Source: Agromyces salentinus | Lineage (GTDB): Bacteria; Actinomycetota; Actinomycetes; Actinomycetales; Microbacteriaceae | Assembly (NCBI RefSeq): GCF_009749395.1 | Contig: NZ_WBIR01000005.1 | Location: 62,001 to 126,000, forward strand | Direction of reading: 5' to 3' | Length of the DNA: 64,000 nucleotides | Shown: positions 25,553-32,772 of the stretch, one piece after another | How positions within the stretch are numbered: position 1 is the stretch's first letter | Layout of the letters: every line of letters begins with the position of its first letter | The notes under the pieces: model-generated | What the model saw: only the letters and a program-made list of their open reading frames with translations | What the model was told of the DNA's origin: nothing | Databases searched by the model: none | Position numbers and translations under genes: made by a program

Positions 25553-26038
25553 CTAGCGGGCGACCGGGCGGTGCTCGTCGTCGCCGAAGAAGTCGAGGAG
25601 CAGCGTCGCCGCGGCATCGGCGTCGACGCCCGCGTACACCTCGACGCGGTGGTTGAGCCGGCGGTCGCGGAGCACGTCGTAGAGCGACCCCGACGCCCCC
25701 GCCTTCTCGTCCCAGGCACCGAAGACGACGGTCGGGACCCGTGCGGCGAGGATGGCCCCGGCGCACATCACGCACGGCTCGAGGGTGACGACGAGGGTGC
25801 ACCCGGTCAGCCGCCACTCGCCGTGCGCGGCCGCGGCATCGCGGAGGGCGAGCACTTCGGCGTGCGCGGTGGGGTCGCCGGTGAGCTCGCGCTCGTTGTG
25901 CCGGGAGGCGATGACGCGGCCGCTCGCGTCCACGACGATCGCGCCGACCGGCACGTCGCCCGTCGTGGGCGCCAGCGCCGCCTCGGCGAGCGCGAGCCGC
26001 ATGAACTCGCGGTGGAGGGCCGGGCCCGTGGCATCCAT
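25553..26038 (-). CDS. tadA: tRNA-specific adenosine deaminase TadA
   Basis: 161 residues. Zinc site: H59 and E61 in HAEVLALR, with C89 and C92 in PCVMC. It deaminates A34 of tRNA-Arg(ACG) to inosine; that tRNA gene is at 33161-33233 in this window. The ATG at 26038 follows ggaggga by 7 bases. It is divergent from upp with 43 bp between starts. Confidence 0.92.
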   Translation of the reverse strand: MDATGPALHREFMRLALAEAALAPTTGDVPVGAIVVDASGRVIASRHNERELTGDPTAHAEVLALRDAAAAHGEWRLTGCTLVVTLEPCVMCAGAILAARVPTVVFGAWDEKAGASGSLYDVLRDRRLNHRVEVYAGVDADAAATLLLDFFGDDEHRPVAR

Positions 26039-26068
26039 GACCGCTCCCTCCGCTCGACACGCGCGAAC

Positions 26069-26074
26069 TAGACT
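26069..26074 (+). promoter_or_regulatory. Leaderless -10 box of upp
   Basis: TAGACT, 7 bases before the ATG at 26082. Confidence 0.55.
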
Positions 26075-26081
26075 CGAGCCT

Positions 26082-26714
26082 ATGCGAGTCCACGTGGCAG
26101 ACCACCCGCTCATCACCCACAAGCTGACGGTGCTCCGCGACGTCGACACCCCGTCTCCGGTGTTCCGGGCGCTGGTCGAGGAGCTCATGACGCTCCTCGC
26201 CTACGAGGGCACGCGCGGGGTCCGCGTGGAGCCGATCGACATCGTGACCCCGGTGTCCCCCACGACGGGCGTCCGCATCGCCGACCCGAAGCCGCTCATC
26301 GTGCCGATCCTGCGGGCGGGACTCGGCATGCTCGAGGGCATGGTCAAGCTCCTGCCGAGCGCCGAGGTCGGATTCCTCGGCATGGCTCGCAATGAGGAGA
26401 CGCTCGAGCCGACGACCTATGCCGAGCGCCTGCCCGACGACCTCTCCGACCGGCAGTGCTTCGTGCTCGACCCGATGCTGGCCACGGGCGGCTCGCTCGC
26501 CGCGGCCATCGAGTTCCTGCTGAAGCGCGGGGCGACGGATGTCACCGCGATCTGCATCCTCGCCGCCCCCGAGGGCCTCGCCTTCGTCGAGGAGCAGCTG
26601 CACGGCCAGGACGTCACCATCGTGCTCGGAGCCCTCGACGAGCGCCTCAACGAGCAGGGCTACATCGTGCCCGGCCTGGGTGACGCGGGCGACCGCCTCT
26701 ACGGCACGGTCTAG
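26082..26714 (+). CDS. upp: Uracil phosphoribosyltransferase
   Basis: 210 residues. The PRPP-binding loop is [16 protein letters not shown], and the uracil-binding C-terminus is [16 protein letters not shown]. It converts uracil and PRPP to UMP in pyrimidine salvage. Length and sequence are standard. The transcript is probably leaderless. A perfect 8-bp stem (26737-26755) follows the stop by 22 bases. Confidence 0.96.
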   Translation: MRVHVADHPLITHKLTVLRDVDTPSPVFRALVEELMTLLAYEGTRGVRVEPIDIVTPVSPTTGVRIADPKPLIVPILRAGLGMLEGMVKLLPSAEVGFLGMARNEETLEPTTYAERLPDDLSDRQCFVLDPMLATGGSLAAAIEFLLKRGATDVTAICILAAPEGLAFVEEQLHGQDVTIVLGALDERLNEQGYIVPGLGDAGDRLYGTV

Positions 26715-26736
26715 ACTCCACGGCTCACCATCGCCT

Positions 26737-26755
26737 CGCCGAAGGATCTTCGGCG
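26737..26755 (+). terminator. Hairpin after upp
   Basis: A perfect 8-bp stem (cgccgaag/cttcggcg) with a 3-base loop. It lacks a T-tract. A second weaker repeat, 26769-26775 with 26799-26805, encloses a run of seven T and is followed by cttttc. One of them probably ends the upp transcript. Confidence 0.5.
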
Positions 26756-26916
26756 GGGCGGCCTGAATCCCGGATCCGCTCCGCAGAAGATTTTTTTCAT
26801 CCGGGGCTTTTCGAGGATCCTTTCCGGGTTGAGCACCTGCTCCCCGATCCTGCCGGATGCCGCATCCGCACGTGCACCGTCTGCGCCGTCACACCGCGTC
26901 ACGCCGACGTCACGGA

Positions 26917-26945
26917 TTGACACATCCGGGCCCGTCGGATTGACT
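26917..26945 (+). promoter_or_regulatory. Promoter of the cysteine-tailed mini-ORF
   Basis: TTGACA at 26917-26922, a 17-base gap, then TTGACT at 26940-26945. The ATG at 26953 lies 7 bases further on, so the message would be leaderless. The -10 is weak but the -35 is perfect, which is rare in this G+C-rich sequence. Confidence 0.55.
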
Positions 26946-26952
26946 ATCGCTC

Positions 26953-27054
26953 ATGACTGACACCGCACGCTCCCTGATCGCCCCCGAGGCCCTCAGGACG
27001 ACCGGCATGATGATGCCGGCACGTGCACCCATGTGTTGTCGAATGTGCCGCTGA
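26953..27054 (+). CDS. 33-residue leader-peptide candidate with cysteine codons
   Basis: ATG 26953 opens a 33-codon frame ending PMCCRMCR before the TGA at 27052. Three of the last six residues are cysteine (TGT TGT ... TGC) and there is a run of three methionine codons earlier. It lies 154 bases before the orphan OmpR-type regulator, with several hairpins between (27084-27103, 27115-27134, 27157-27174). Cysteine-tailed leaderless mini-ORFs control sulfur genes by attenuation in mycobacteria (established). That this one acts the same way is inference. It is too short to be confirmed by sequence alone. Confidence 0.5.
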   Translation: MTDTARSLIAPEALRTTGMMMPARAPMCCRMCR

Positions 27055-27083
27055 CCCGCGACCTCCCCGCCGAGTCGCCGTAG

Positions 27084-27174
27084 CCGGACGAATCTCAGTC
27101 CGGCCGCGACTCCCCGAACCCGTTCCCGGGTTCGTATTCGGCCTCCCGGCCTTCGCCACCCCCGCTGAGGGGTG
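27084..27174 (+). promoter_or_regulatory. Hairpin series between mini-ORF and regulator gene
   Basis: Three stems follow the mini-ORF: ccggac/gtccgg (27084-27103), cgaaccc/gggttcg (27115-27134) and cacccc/ggggtg (27157-27174). They fit a 5' leader that could switch between structures. No T-tract is present. Confidence 0.45.
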
Positions 27175-27208
27175 TTCGCTGCACCGTCTTCATCGCAAGG
27201 AATCCATC

Positions 27209-27994
27209 ATGTCGATCGCCATCGCTCCCGCCCGCACCTCCATCGCCGACCGCGCCGCCGCCCCCCGCATCACGGGAACGAGCATCCGCAGCGCGGCCCC
27301 GCTCCTCACCGCCGCCGCCCCCGTCGCGGCGCAGCCCGCCCCGGCCCTCACCGAGCGCCCCGCCGCACCCCGGGTGCGCGCCGTGCCCGACGGCACCGAG
27401 GCCCGCGGCTTCGTGCTGTACGTCGGCATCGACGAGTCGAAGGCCGACGCCGACGGCACGACCCTGCACCGCATCGTCGAGGCGCTGCGCGCACTGACCG
27501 GTGAGATCGCGCCCTCGGCGGAGACGTACGCAGCCGTCGCCCTGGCACCGGCCGGTGCCGGCGGCCGAGACGTGGACGTCGTGCGGCTCGCCCTGCAGGA
27601 CCCGGCCGCGCTCGCCAAGCAGCGCGACGCCGGCGAGACCCGCAGCGACGCCGATCGCCACCCCAACGGCGTGATCATCGACATCTCGCGCAAGCGCGTG
27701 CTGCTCGACGGCGAGCCGGCCGGGCTCACGTACAAGGAGTTCGAGCTTCTCCAGTTCCTCGTGCTCCGCGAGGGCCGCACCATCGACCGCCACGAACTCA
27801 TCGAGAACCTCTGGTCGGCCGAGGACGAGGTTCCGAGCGAGCGCACCATTGACGTGCACGTGCGTCGCCTGCGCTCCAAGCTCGCGCACTACCAGGACAT
27901 CGTCCGCACCGTGCGGGGCATCGGCTACCGGTTCGACCGGCACGCCGACGTGTCCATCCGGCAGGCCTCCACGCCGTCGCCCGACCTCTACTGA
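27209..27994 (+). CDS. Orphan OmpR/PhoB-type winged-helix DNA-binding protein
   Basis: 261 residues. About the first 65 are Ala/Pro/Thr-rich and probably disordered. Residues 70-145 form a domain I do not recognise (FVLYVGIDESKADADGTTLH). The C-terminal 100 residues are a clear OmpR-type winged helix (LTYKEFELLQFLV, then TIDVHVRRLRSKL and VRGIGYRF). No receiver domain with a phospho-aspartate is present and no kinase is adjacent, so it is not a classical response regulator. An aagga site lies 7 bases before the ATG. CGTTA direct repeats with 11-bp spacing lie 50 bases downstream of its stop. Confidence 0.85.
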   Translation: MSIAIAPARTSIADRAAAPRITGTSIRSAAPLLTAAAPVAAQPAPALTERPAAPRVRAVPDGTEARGFVLYVGIDESKADADGTTLHRIVEALRALTGEIAPSAETYAAVALAPAGAGGRDVDVVRLALQDPAALAKQRDAGETRSDADRHPNGVIIDISRKRVLLDGEPAGLTYKEFELLQFLVLREGRTIDRHELIENLWSAEDEVPSERTIDVHVRRLRSKLAHYQDIVRTVRGIGYRFDRHADVSIRQASTPSPDLY

Positions 27995-28042
27995 GGCCTC
28001 GGAACAGGCTTTCCGAAAAATCACGGAACGATAACTAGCGCC

Positions 28043-28069
28043 CGTTACCGATCCGTTATATATTCGGTT
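28043..28069 (+). promoter_or_regulatory. 11-bp-spaced direct repeats over an AT-rich -10
   Basis: CGTTA at 28043 and 28054, then CGGTT at 28065, keep an 11-bp step. OmpR/PhoB-type proteins bind such direct repeats. The best -10, TATATT, is at 28059-28064. No convincing -35 is seen, as expected for an activator-dependent promoter. Confidence 0.5.
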
Positions 28070-28070
28070 G

Positions 28071-28180
28071 TGCACCGACTGTTTGCTGTGGCGGTCGGTG
28101 CGGAATGTGATTGCAGGACACTCTTGGTGCAAGGGTGAGGGTCGGTCGTCAGCCTCTACGACCGGCCCTCACCCATTTCC
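28071..28180 (+). ncRNA. Candidate small RNA of about 105-110 nt
   Basis: Transcription from the TATATT box would start at about 28071. The RNA would begin with a perfect 8-bp stem (28072-28079 with 28094-28101, loop of 14). An unpaired middle of about 30 bases follows, then a 17-bp stem with one G-U pair (28133-28149 with 28158-28174, loop of 8) and ATTTCC. No ORF fits it. It lies 91 bases before the marR GTG. I do not recognise an Rfam family: it is not tmRNA, RNase P, 4.5S or 6C RNA as I know them. An attenuator leader for marR is the alternative. Confidence 0.55.
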
Positions 28181-28266
28181 GGCGCCGGGTTCCCTATTCT
28201 GGGAACTGGGCCGCGATCCACGACTTCGGGGCCGTCGATGATGTCCGTCGTTGCGAAGGGATCCCC

Positions 28267-28761
28267 GTGACCGATCGAGCGATCGCCGTCGCCGCCTGGG
28301 AGTCGCTCTTCCGCGCGCAGGTCACCGTGATTCGCACCCTGTCGGAGAGTTTCCCGAGCGAACTCATCTCGCTGAACGAGTACGACGTGCTCTTCAACAT
28401 CTCGCGTGCCCCTCGGCGGCGCCTCCGCTTGAAGGACCTCAACCGGTCGGTGCTCATCAGCCAGCCGAGCGTCAGCCGCATGCTCGACCGGCTGTCGAGC
28501 CGGGGGCTGGTCACCAAGGTCCCCGACCCGGACGACGGTCGCGGCACCATCGTCTCGATCACCGAGGACGGCTTCTCGCTCTACCGCCAGGTCGCCTACC
28601 AGCACATCGCGGCCATCGAACGCGCGGTCGGCGCCGGCCTCGACGACGACGAGCTCGTCACCCTGACCGGGCTGTGCCGCCGCATGCGCCTCGCGCTCGC
28701 GGACCCGCTCATCGGGGAGACCGCGGCCTCCGAGAACTCGGCGGACCGGGCAGCCGGCTGA
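28267..28761 (+). CDS. MarR-family transcriptional regulator
   Basis: 164 residues. The winged helix runs from about 45 (RRRLRLKDLNRSVLISQPSVSRMLDRL, in two segments) to the wing VPDPDDGRGTIVSITEDG. Flanking helices form the dimer. The GTG start follows gaaggg by 6 bases. Ligand and targets are unknown. The candidate sRNA lies just upstream and strong hairpins follow downstream. Confidence 0.9.
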   Translation: MTDRAIAVAAWESLFRAQVTVIRTLSESFPSELISLNEYDVLFNISRAPRRRLRLKDLNRSVLISQPSVSRMLDRLSSRGLVTKVPDPDDGRGTIVSITEDGFSLYRQVAYQHIAAIERAVGAGLDDDELVTLTGLCRRMRLALADPLIGETAASENSADRAAG

Positions 28762-28807
28762 TCGCTCGCCCGCATGACCGGGCAGGCACCGCCGGGCACG
28801 CGTGGGA

Positions 28808-28841
28808 CAGTGAGGCGGGAACCCTACCTCCCGCCCCACTG
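28808..28841 (+). terminator. Terminator-like hairpin after marR
   Basis: Arms 28808-28820 and 28829-28841 pair over 13 bp with one mismatch around an 8-base loop. A second perfect 6-bp stem is at 28843-28857. No T-tract follows. Confidence 0.5.
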
Positions 28842-28924
28842 CGGCCTCGTGGAGGCCTCCCCCGACCGAGCGACCCGAACTGAGCTCGGCGAGGCGTTCC
28901 AGAGGAAGTGATCGAGATCAGTCC

Positions 28925-28947
28925 CCGATCCGCGCACGGCGGATCGG
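28925..28947. other. Perfect 9-bp hairpin in the marR/GNAT gap
   Basis: ccgatccgc pairs with gcggatcgg around gcacg. It lies in a 258-bp gap between convergent genes and may serve the leftward GNAT gene as terminator. No coding potential was seen in this gap. Confidence 0.4.
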
Positions 28948-29019
28948 TCGTTCGGGCCGACTCTGGGTTGCTCGAATGCTACCTGCGCGACGGCCGCGGC
29001 ACAGTGCCCAGAATGAGGG

Positions 29020-29328
29020 TCACTCGGGCGCGTCGACGGATGCCTCGTACTCGGGGTGACGCCCGAGGTAGTCGGCGATGAACGGGCAGCGCGGGACGAT
29101 GCGCTCTCCTCGCGCGACGGCGTCGTCGAGCACGAACCGCGCGAGGCGGCTCCCGAGGCCGCGCCCTTCGAACTCGGGCCGCACGACCGTATGGGTGAAG
29201 ACGATGCGGCCTGGCGTCGCGACGAAGGCGGCGATCCCGGCCTGGACGCCGTCGACGGTCAGCTCGTAGCGTCGCTGCGCGTCGTCGCGCACGATCTCGA
29301 TGTCCGCGGTCGAGTCCGTCGTGGTCAT
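29020..29328 (-). CDS. Small GNAT-like acetyltransferase (YjdJ/CG type)
   Basis: 102 residues, the short single-domain form (Acetyltransf_CG type). The pattern RYELTVDGVQAGIAAFV, then IVFTHTVVRPEFEGRGLGSRLARFVLD, carries the acetyl-CoA loop EGRGLGSRL. The end has PRCPFIADYLGRHPEY, conserved in the family. It starts inside the stop of the upstream membrane gene (ATGA overlap), so the two are co-translated. Substrate unknown. Confidence 0.9.
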   Translation of the reverse strand: MTTTDSTADIEIVRDDAQRRYELTVDGVQAGIAAFVATPGRIVFTHTVVRPEFEGRGLGSRLARFVLDDAVARGERIVPRCPFIADYLGRHPEYEASVDAPE

Positions 29329-30752
29329 GCCATCTCCATTCGTCGGGCTTCCATCGTGTCATCGTCTGGAAGCCGGCCGGCAATCGGCGCCGCCCTCGCC
29401 GAGGTCCGGCGCCGCGGCGGGCCGACGCCGACGCCGAGCCCGACTCGGGATCCGGTCGCGGATGCCGCGAGCCGGAGCCTGGAGGCGGCGTCGGCGGCGG
29501 CGACCTGCCCGCTGGCGACACCGTCGGACACCCGCCGGGTCGCCACGTGCACGACCTCGAGCGCGATCCCCGCGGCCTCCGCTGCACCGGCGCGGAGCGC
29601 GCCCGGCTCGCGGGGCGTCACGGTCAGCGCGATGAGCCACACGAAGATCAGCGAGAACGCGACGATCTCGAAGACGGTGAGGCTGACCAGCCGAACGCCG
29701 TCGTACAGGCCCATCGCGCCCGCCTCGACGACGACGAGGGCGACGGACAGCACGACCAGCCGCTTGGGTGCGGAGGGTACGAGGAGGCGCAGGCCCAGTG
29801 CCGGCACCGCGAAGCTCACCGCGGCGCCGAGCGCGAACGCGTTGTGCAGGTCGGTCGCGGTGTCGATGGGCACGAGGCCGACCCCCATCAGGCAGACCCC
29901 GATCGCCACGATGCAGACACGGAGGATCCGGATCCCGGCGACTCCGGCTCCCAAGGCCGGTGTCGCCAGGCCGGCGGTCAACGTGCGCGCGAGCATCGCC
30001 ATCGAGAGCCCGGAGAGGACCGCACCGGCGTTGAAGTAGAAGGCGGCCGCGTCATCCGTCGTACCGAGCGTGCTGAAGTTCACGTCCCACCAGGGGCCGG
30101 TGGCCGTGGTGCTCATGCTCGCGATCGCCGCCGTCGCCAGGAGCAGCGCAGCGAGGTTGAACGTGCGGTACGCGTGATCGTGGACGGCGACGCGGTGCAG
30201 GCAGAAGACGGCCGTCGCGAGCCCGCCGCCGAGCACCGCGGCGGCGGCCCACTGCCCTCCGGGCAGGGAGAGGAACGCTGCGGCGGAGAAGTGCACACCG
30301 AGCGCCGCGACCGCGAACCAGGACCCGGCGGCGAGCGCAGCCCGGTTGCCGGGCGTGGAGTGGAAGCCGAAGCCGTGCAGGAGTTCGACGCCCCTGGCCG
30401 ACGCCGAGGCGATCGCGAGCGCCACGAAGACCGTCGCTCCGGCGGCGACCCCGAGCAGGATCGCGCCCGCCTGGCGGTCGTGCCAGGCCGCATCGATCGG
30501 CACCCCGAGCCGCGGGGCGAAGAACTGGAAGACGGCCACGCCGAGGAGCAGGGCGATGAGCGTCACGAGCACGCGTCGCATCACGGATGCCGCGACGCCG
30601 TCGCGGATCGCCGCGAGGCGCCTCCGGGCTTCCCGACGGCGAGCGGCTCGAGCGCGGAGCGAGGCGTCGAGGGAGATCGTCGCGTGCACGACGGAGTCGG
30701 CGGTCGCCCCTGCCGACGCCGCCCGGAGGCCCCCCGAGACCCGTGCCCTCAT
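29325..30752 (-). CDS. Polytopic membrane protein (DUF998-like)
   Basis: 475 residues. An Arg-rich cytoplasmic N-terminus of about 58 residues is followed by ten to eleven membrane spans at about 59-385, then an Ala-rich soluble tail with Arg clusters at the end. The layout recalls DUF998-type proteins but the match is only by general pattern. No transport or catalytic motif is visible. The ATG at 30752 follows gagggctcgg. It is translationally coupled to the GNAT gene. Confidence 0.7.
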   Translation of the reverse strand: MRARVSGGLRAASAGATADSVVHATISLDASLRARAARRREARRRLAAIRDGVAASVMRRVLVTLIALLLGVAVFQFFAPRLGVPIDAAWHDRQAGAILLGVAAGATVFVALAIASASARGVELLHGFGFHSTPGNRAALAAGSWFAVAALGVHFSAAAFLSLPGGQWAAAAVLGGGLATAVFCLHRVAVHDHAYRTFNLAALLLATAAIASMSTTATGPWWDVNFSTLGTTDDAAAFYFNAGAVLSGLSMAMLARTLTAGLATPALGAGVAGIRILRVCIVAIGVCLMGVGLVPIDTATDLHNAFALGAAVSFAVPALGLRLLVPSAPKRLVVLSVALVVVEAGAMGLYDGVRLVSLTVFEIVAFSLIFVWLIALTVTPREPGALRAGAAEAAGIALEVVHVATRRVSDGVASGQVAAADAASRLRLAASATGSRVGLGVGVGPPRRRTSARAAPIAGRLPDDDTMEARRMEMA

Positions 30753-30957
30753 CTTGCCGAGCCCTCGTATGGTTCGGTTACATCACGGTCAGTGAATTCG
30801 AGCGTAACCGCCGCCGCTCGCACGAGCCAAGACCGGATTGTGCAACGAAACACTTTGTTCAGCAGATCCACAGGCCAGCGGCCCGTTCTGGCCCCCGAAC
30901 AGGGGGTTCTCCACGCGACATCCGACCGGAGCCCGCCCGTCTGCTTGAATTGCAGGC

Positions 30958-30996
30958 ATGCCCGCCACCTCGCTCACGCCCCAGGGCGACGGCTGA
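30958..30996 (+). CDS. 12-residue mini-ORF coupled to the Rrf2 gene
   Basis: ATG 30958 reads MPATSLTPQGDG and its TGA overlaps the Rrf2 ATG (TGATG). TTGAAT, one base off TANNNT, lies 7 bases before the ATG. Translation of this short frame could deliver ribosomes to the Rrf2 start, which has no good ribosome site of its own. It may also be chance. Confidence 0.35.
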   Translation: MPATSLTPQGDG

Positions 30997-31466
30997 TGCG
31001 GATCTCCGCCCGCGCCGACTACGCCGTCCGGGCGGCGCTCATGCTGGCCGCCGCACCCGAGGGCGTGCTCGTCTCCTCCGAGTCCATCGCGACCGCCGAG
31101 GAGATCCCCGCGAGCTTCCTCGAGGGAATCCTGACGAGCCTCCGCCGGGCGGGCATCGCCGAGAGCCGGCGCGGCGCGAACGGCGGGTTCCGGCTCGCTC
31201 GCGACGCGGCATCCGTCTCGATCGCCGACGTCGTCCGCGCCGTCGACGGCCCCCTCGTCTTCGTGCGCGACTCGCGCCCTTCCGACCTCGAGTACACGGG
31301 CACGAGCACCGGCCTCCTGGACGTGTGGGTGGCGCTCCGCGCGAGCGTCCGCTCCGTCCTCGAGGAGACCACGCTCGCCGCAGTGGTGGGCGGCGACCTG
31401 CCCGAGCACGTGCGCCTGCTCGCCGACGATCCCTCGGCCTGGCGCAGCCCAGACGCCCGCGGCTGA
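30996..31466 (+). CDS. Rrf2-family transcriptional regulator without Fe-S cysteines
   Basis: 156 residues. The N-terminus MRISARADYAVRAALMLAA and the helix IPASFLEGILTSLRRAGI with the wing SRRGANGGFRLAR are typical Rrf2. No cysteine occurs in the protein, so it cannot hold the iron-sulfur cluster of IscR or NsrR. This resembles CymR-like sulfur regulators. The next gene is a TauE/SafE sulfite-type exporter, which supports a sulfur role (inference). Palindromes at 31574-31610 are candidate sites. Confidence 0.87.
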   Translation: MRISARADYAVRAALMLAAAPEGVLVSSESIATAEEIPASFLEGILTSLRRAGIAESRRGANGGFRLARDAASVSIADVVRAVDGPLVFVRDSRPSDLEYTGTSTGLLDVWVALRASVRSVLEETTLAAVVGGDLPEHVRLLADDPSAWRSPDARG

Positions 31467-31519
31467 ACCGGTCTCCCCGACCCGATCCGCCCCGCCCTGC
31501 CGCCGGCGCGACAGGTGAA

Positions 31520-31552
31520 CCGCACGGCCTGCGCACGGCCTGCGCACGGCAG
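31520..31552. repeat. Three 11-bp tandem units
   Basis: cgcacggcctg at 31520-31530 and 31531-31541, then a partial third copy to 31552. The helical 11-bp step places each on one DNA face. It lies 50 bases before the palindromes upstream of the TSUP gene. Confidence 0.6.
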
Positions 31553-31573
31553 CGATGGGCCCTCGCCGGGCCC

Positions 31574-31610
31574 GCATGACGTCATGCGGCGACATGCGGC
31601 GACATGTCGC
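31574..31610. promoter_or_regulatory. Operator-like palindromes upstream of the TSUP gene
   Basis: A perfect 14-bp palindrome gcatgacgtcatgc is at 31574-31587. A perfect 12-bp palindrome gcgacatgtcgc is at 31599-31610, preceded by a half-related copy at 31588-31599. They lie between rrf2 and the exporter gene and are good candidates for Rrf2 binding. Confidence 0.5.
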
Positions 31611-31679
31611 TTGTCCGCCCCGAGACCCCGCCAATAGATTCCCGAGTACTCCAGTTGGATTCCTCGGAAAGAAGGCGTG

Positions 31680-32666
31680 ATGCAGACTCTCGTACTCCTG
31701 GCGCTCGTCGGGTTCGCCGCCCAGCTCGTCGACGGCGCCCTCGGCATGGCGTACGGCGTCACGTCGACCACGCTGCTGCTCGCGATCGGCGCGAACCCCG
31801 CCTCGGCCAGCGCCTCGGTGCACCTCGCGGAGATCGGCACGACGCTCGCGTCGGGAATCTCGCACTGGCGATTCGGCAACGTCGACTGGAAGGTCGTGCT
31901 GCGCATCGGCGTCCCGGGCGCCATCGGCGCCTTCCTCGGCGCCACCGTGTTGTCCTCGCTCTCCACGGATGCCGCGAAGCCCATCATGGCCGGCATCCTC
32001 CTCGCCATCGGCGCGTACCTGCTCGTGCGCTTCACCTTCCGCTCGCTGCCCAAGGTGAACACCGCGAAGCCGCTGCGCCTGCGCTTCCTGGCTCCGGTCG
32101 GACTCCTCGGCGGCTTCCTGGACGCGACGGGCGGCGGCGGCTGGGGCCCCGTCGGCACGCCGGCCCTTCTCGCGAGCGGACGCATCGAGCCGCGCAAGGT
32201 CATCGGCTCGATCGACACGAGCGAGTTCCTCGTCGCCATCGCGGCGAGCATCGGCTTCCTGATCGGACTGGGCGCCGGCGGCTTCGACCTGGGCTGGGTG
32301 CTCGCCCTGCTCATCGGCGGCGTGCTGGCCGCCCCCCTCGCGGCCTGGCTCGTGCGCAAGCTGCCCCCGCGCCTGCTCGGCTCGCTCGTCGGCGGCGTGA
32401 TCGTGTTCACGAACGCCCGCACGATCCTCATCACGGCCGAGGCGTCGGCGCCCGTCACCACGGGCGTGCTCCTGGGCATCCTCGTCATCTGGGCCGCGGC
32501 CGTCACCTTCGCGGTCCGCACGCTTCGAGCCGACCGTCGCGCCGAGGCCGAGGCGTCGGCCACTGCCGGCACGGACGGCTCCGAAGCGGATGCCGCGACC
32601 GACGGAGCACGGTCCTCCGAGGCAGCAGCCGACACGGCCGTACCGGCAGGCGCCGAGCGCCGCTGA
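31680..32666 (+). CDS. TauE/SafE (TSUP) family membrane exporter
   Basis: 328 residues. Seven to eight spans, with the two repeated GXXXG-rich motifs AAQLVDGALGMAYGVTSTTL and LGGFLDATGGGGWGPVGTPA that mark the TSUP family. Family members move sulfite, sulfonates or related anions across the membrane. The last 60 residues are an Ala/Asp/Ser-rich tail with low complexity. I prefer the ATG at 31680 after agaagg; a GTG one codon earlier is too close to it. Probably controlled by the neighbouring Rrf2 protein. Confidence 0.9.
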   Translation: MQTLVLLALVGFAAQLVDGALGMAYGVTSTTLLLAIGANPASASASVHLAEIGTTLASGISHWRFGNVDWKVVLRIGVPGAIGAFLGATVLSSLSTDAAKPIMAGILLAIGAYLLVRFTFRSLPKVNTAKPLRLRFLAPVGLLGGFLDATGGGGWGPVGTPALLASGRIEPRKVIGSIDTSEFLVAIAASIGFLIGLGAGGFDLGWVLALLIGGVLAAPLAAWLVRKLPPRLLGSLVGGVIVFTNARTILITAEASAPVTTGVLLGILVIWAAAVTFAVRTLRADRRAEAEASATAGTDGSEADAATDGARSSEAAADTAVPAGAERR

Positions 32667-32760
32667 ACACCATCCGCACGACCGAGGGAGGCCCGCGATC
32701 GCGAGATCGCGGGCCTCACCCGTTCCTGTCAAGCCCGTGCCGTGCGCGGCGGATCCGACG

Positions 32761-32766
32761 TAGCGT
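32761..32766 (+). promoter_or_regulatory. Leaderless -10 box of the 32773 gene
   Basis: TAGCGT, 6 bases before the ATG at 32773. Confidence 0.5.
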
Positions 32767-32772
32767 CACAGC

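Noticed and set aside
26711..26923. 70-codon ORF on the minus strand after upp
   Set aside because: No ribosome site, overlaps the upp terminator region and has no recognisable features.
28071..28180. 6C RNA, 4.5S RNA or other known Rfam family
   Set aside because: The loops lack C-runs and none of the conserved cores of those RNAs is present. It stays a candidate of unknown class.
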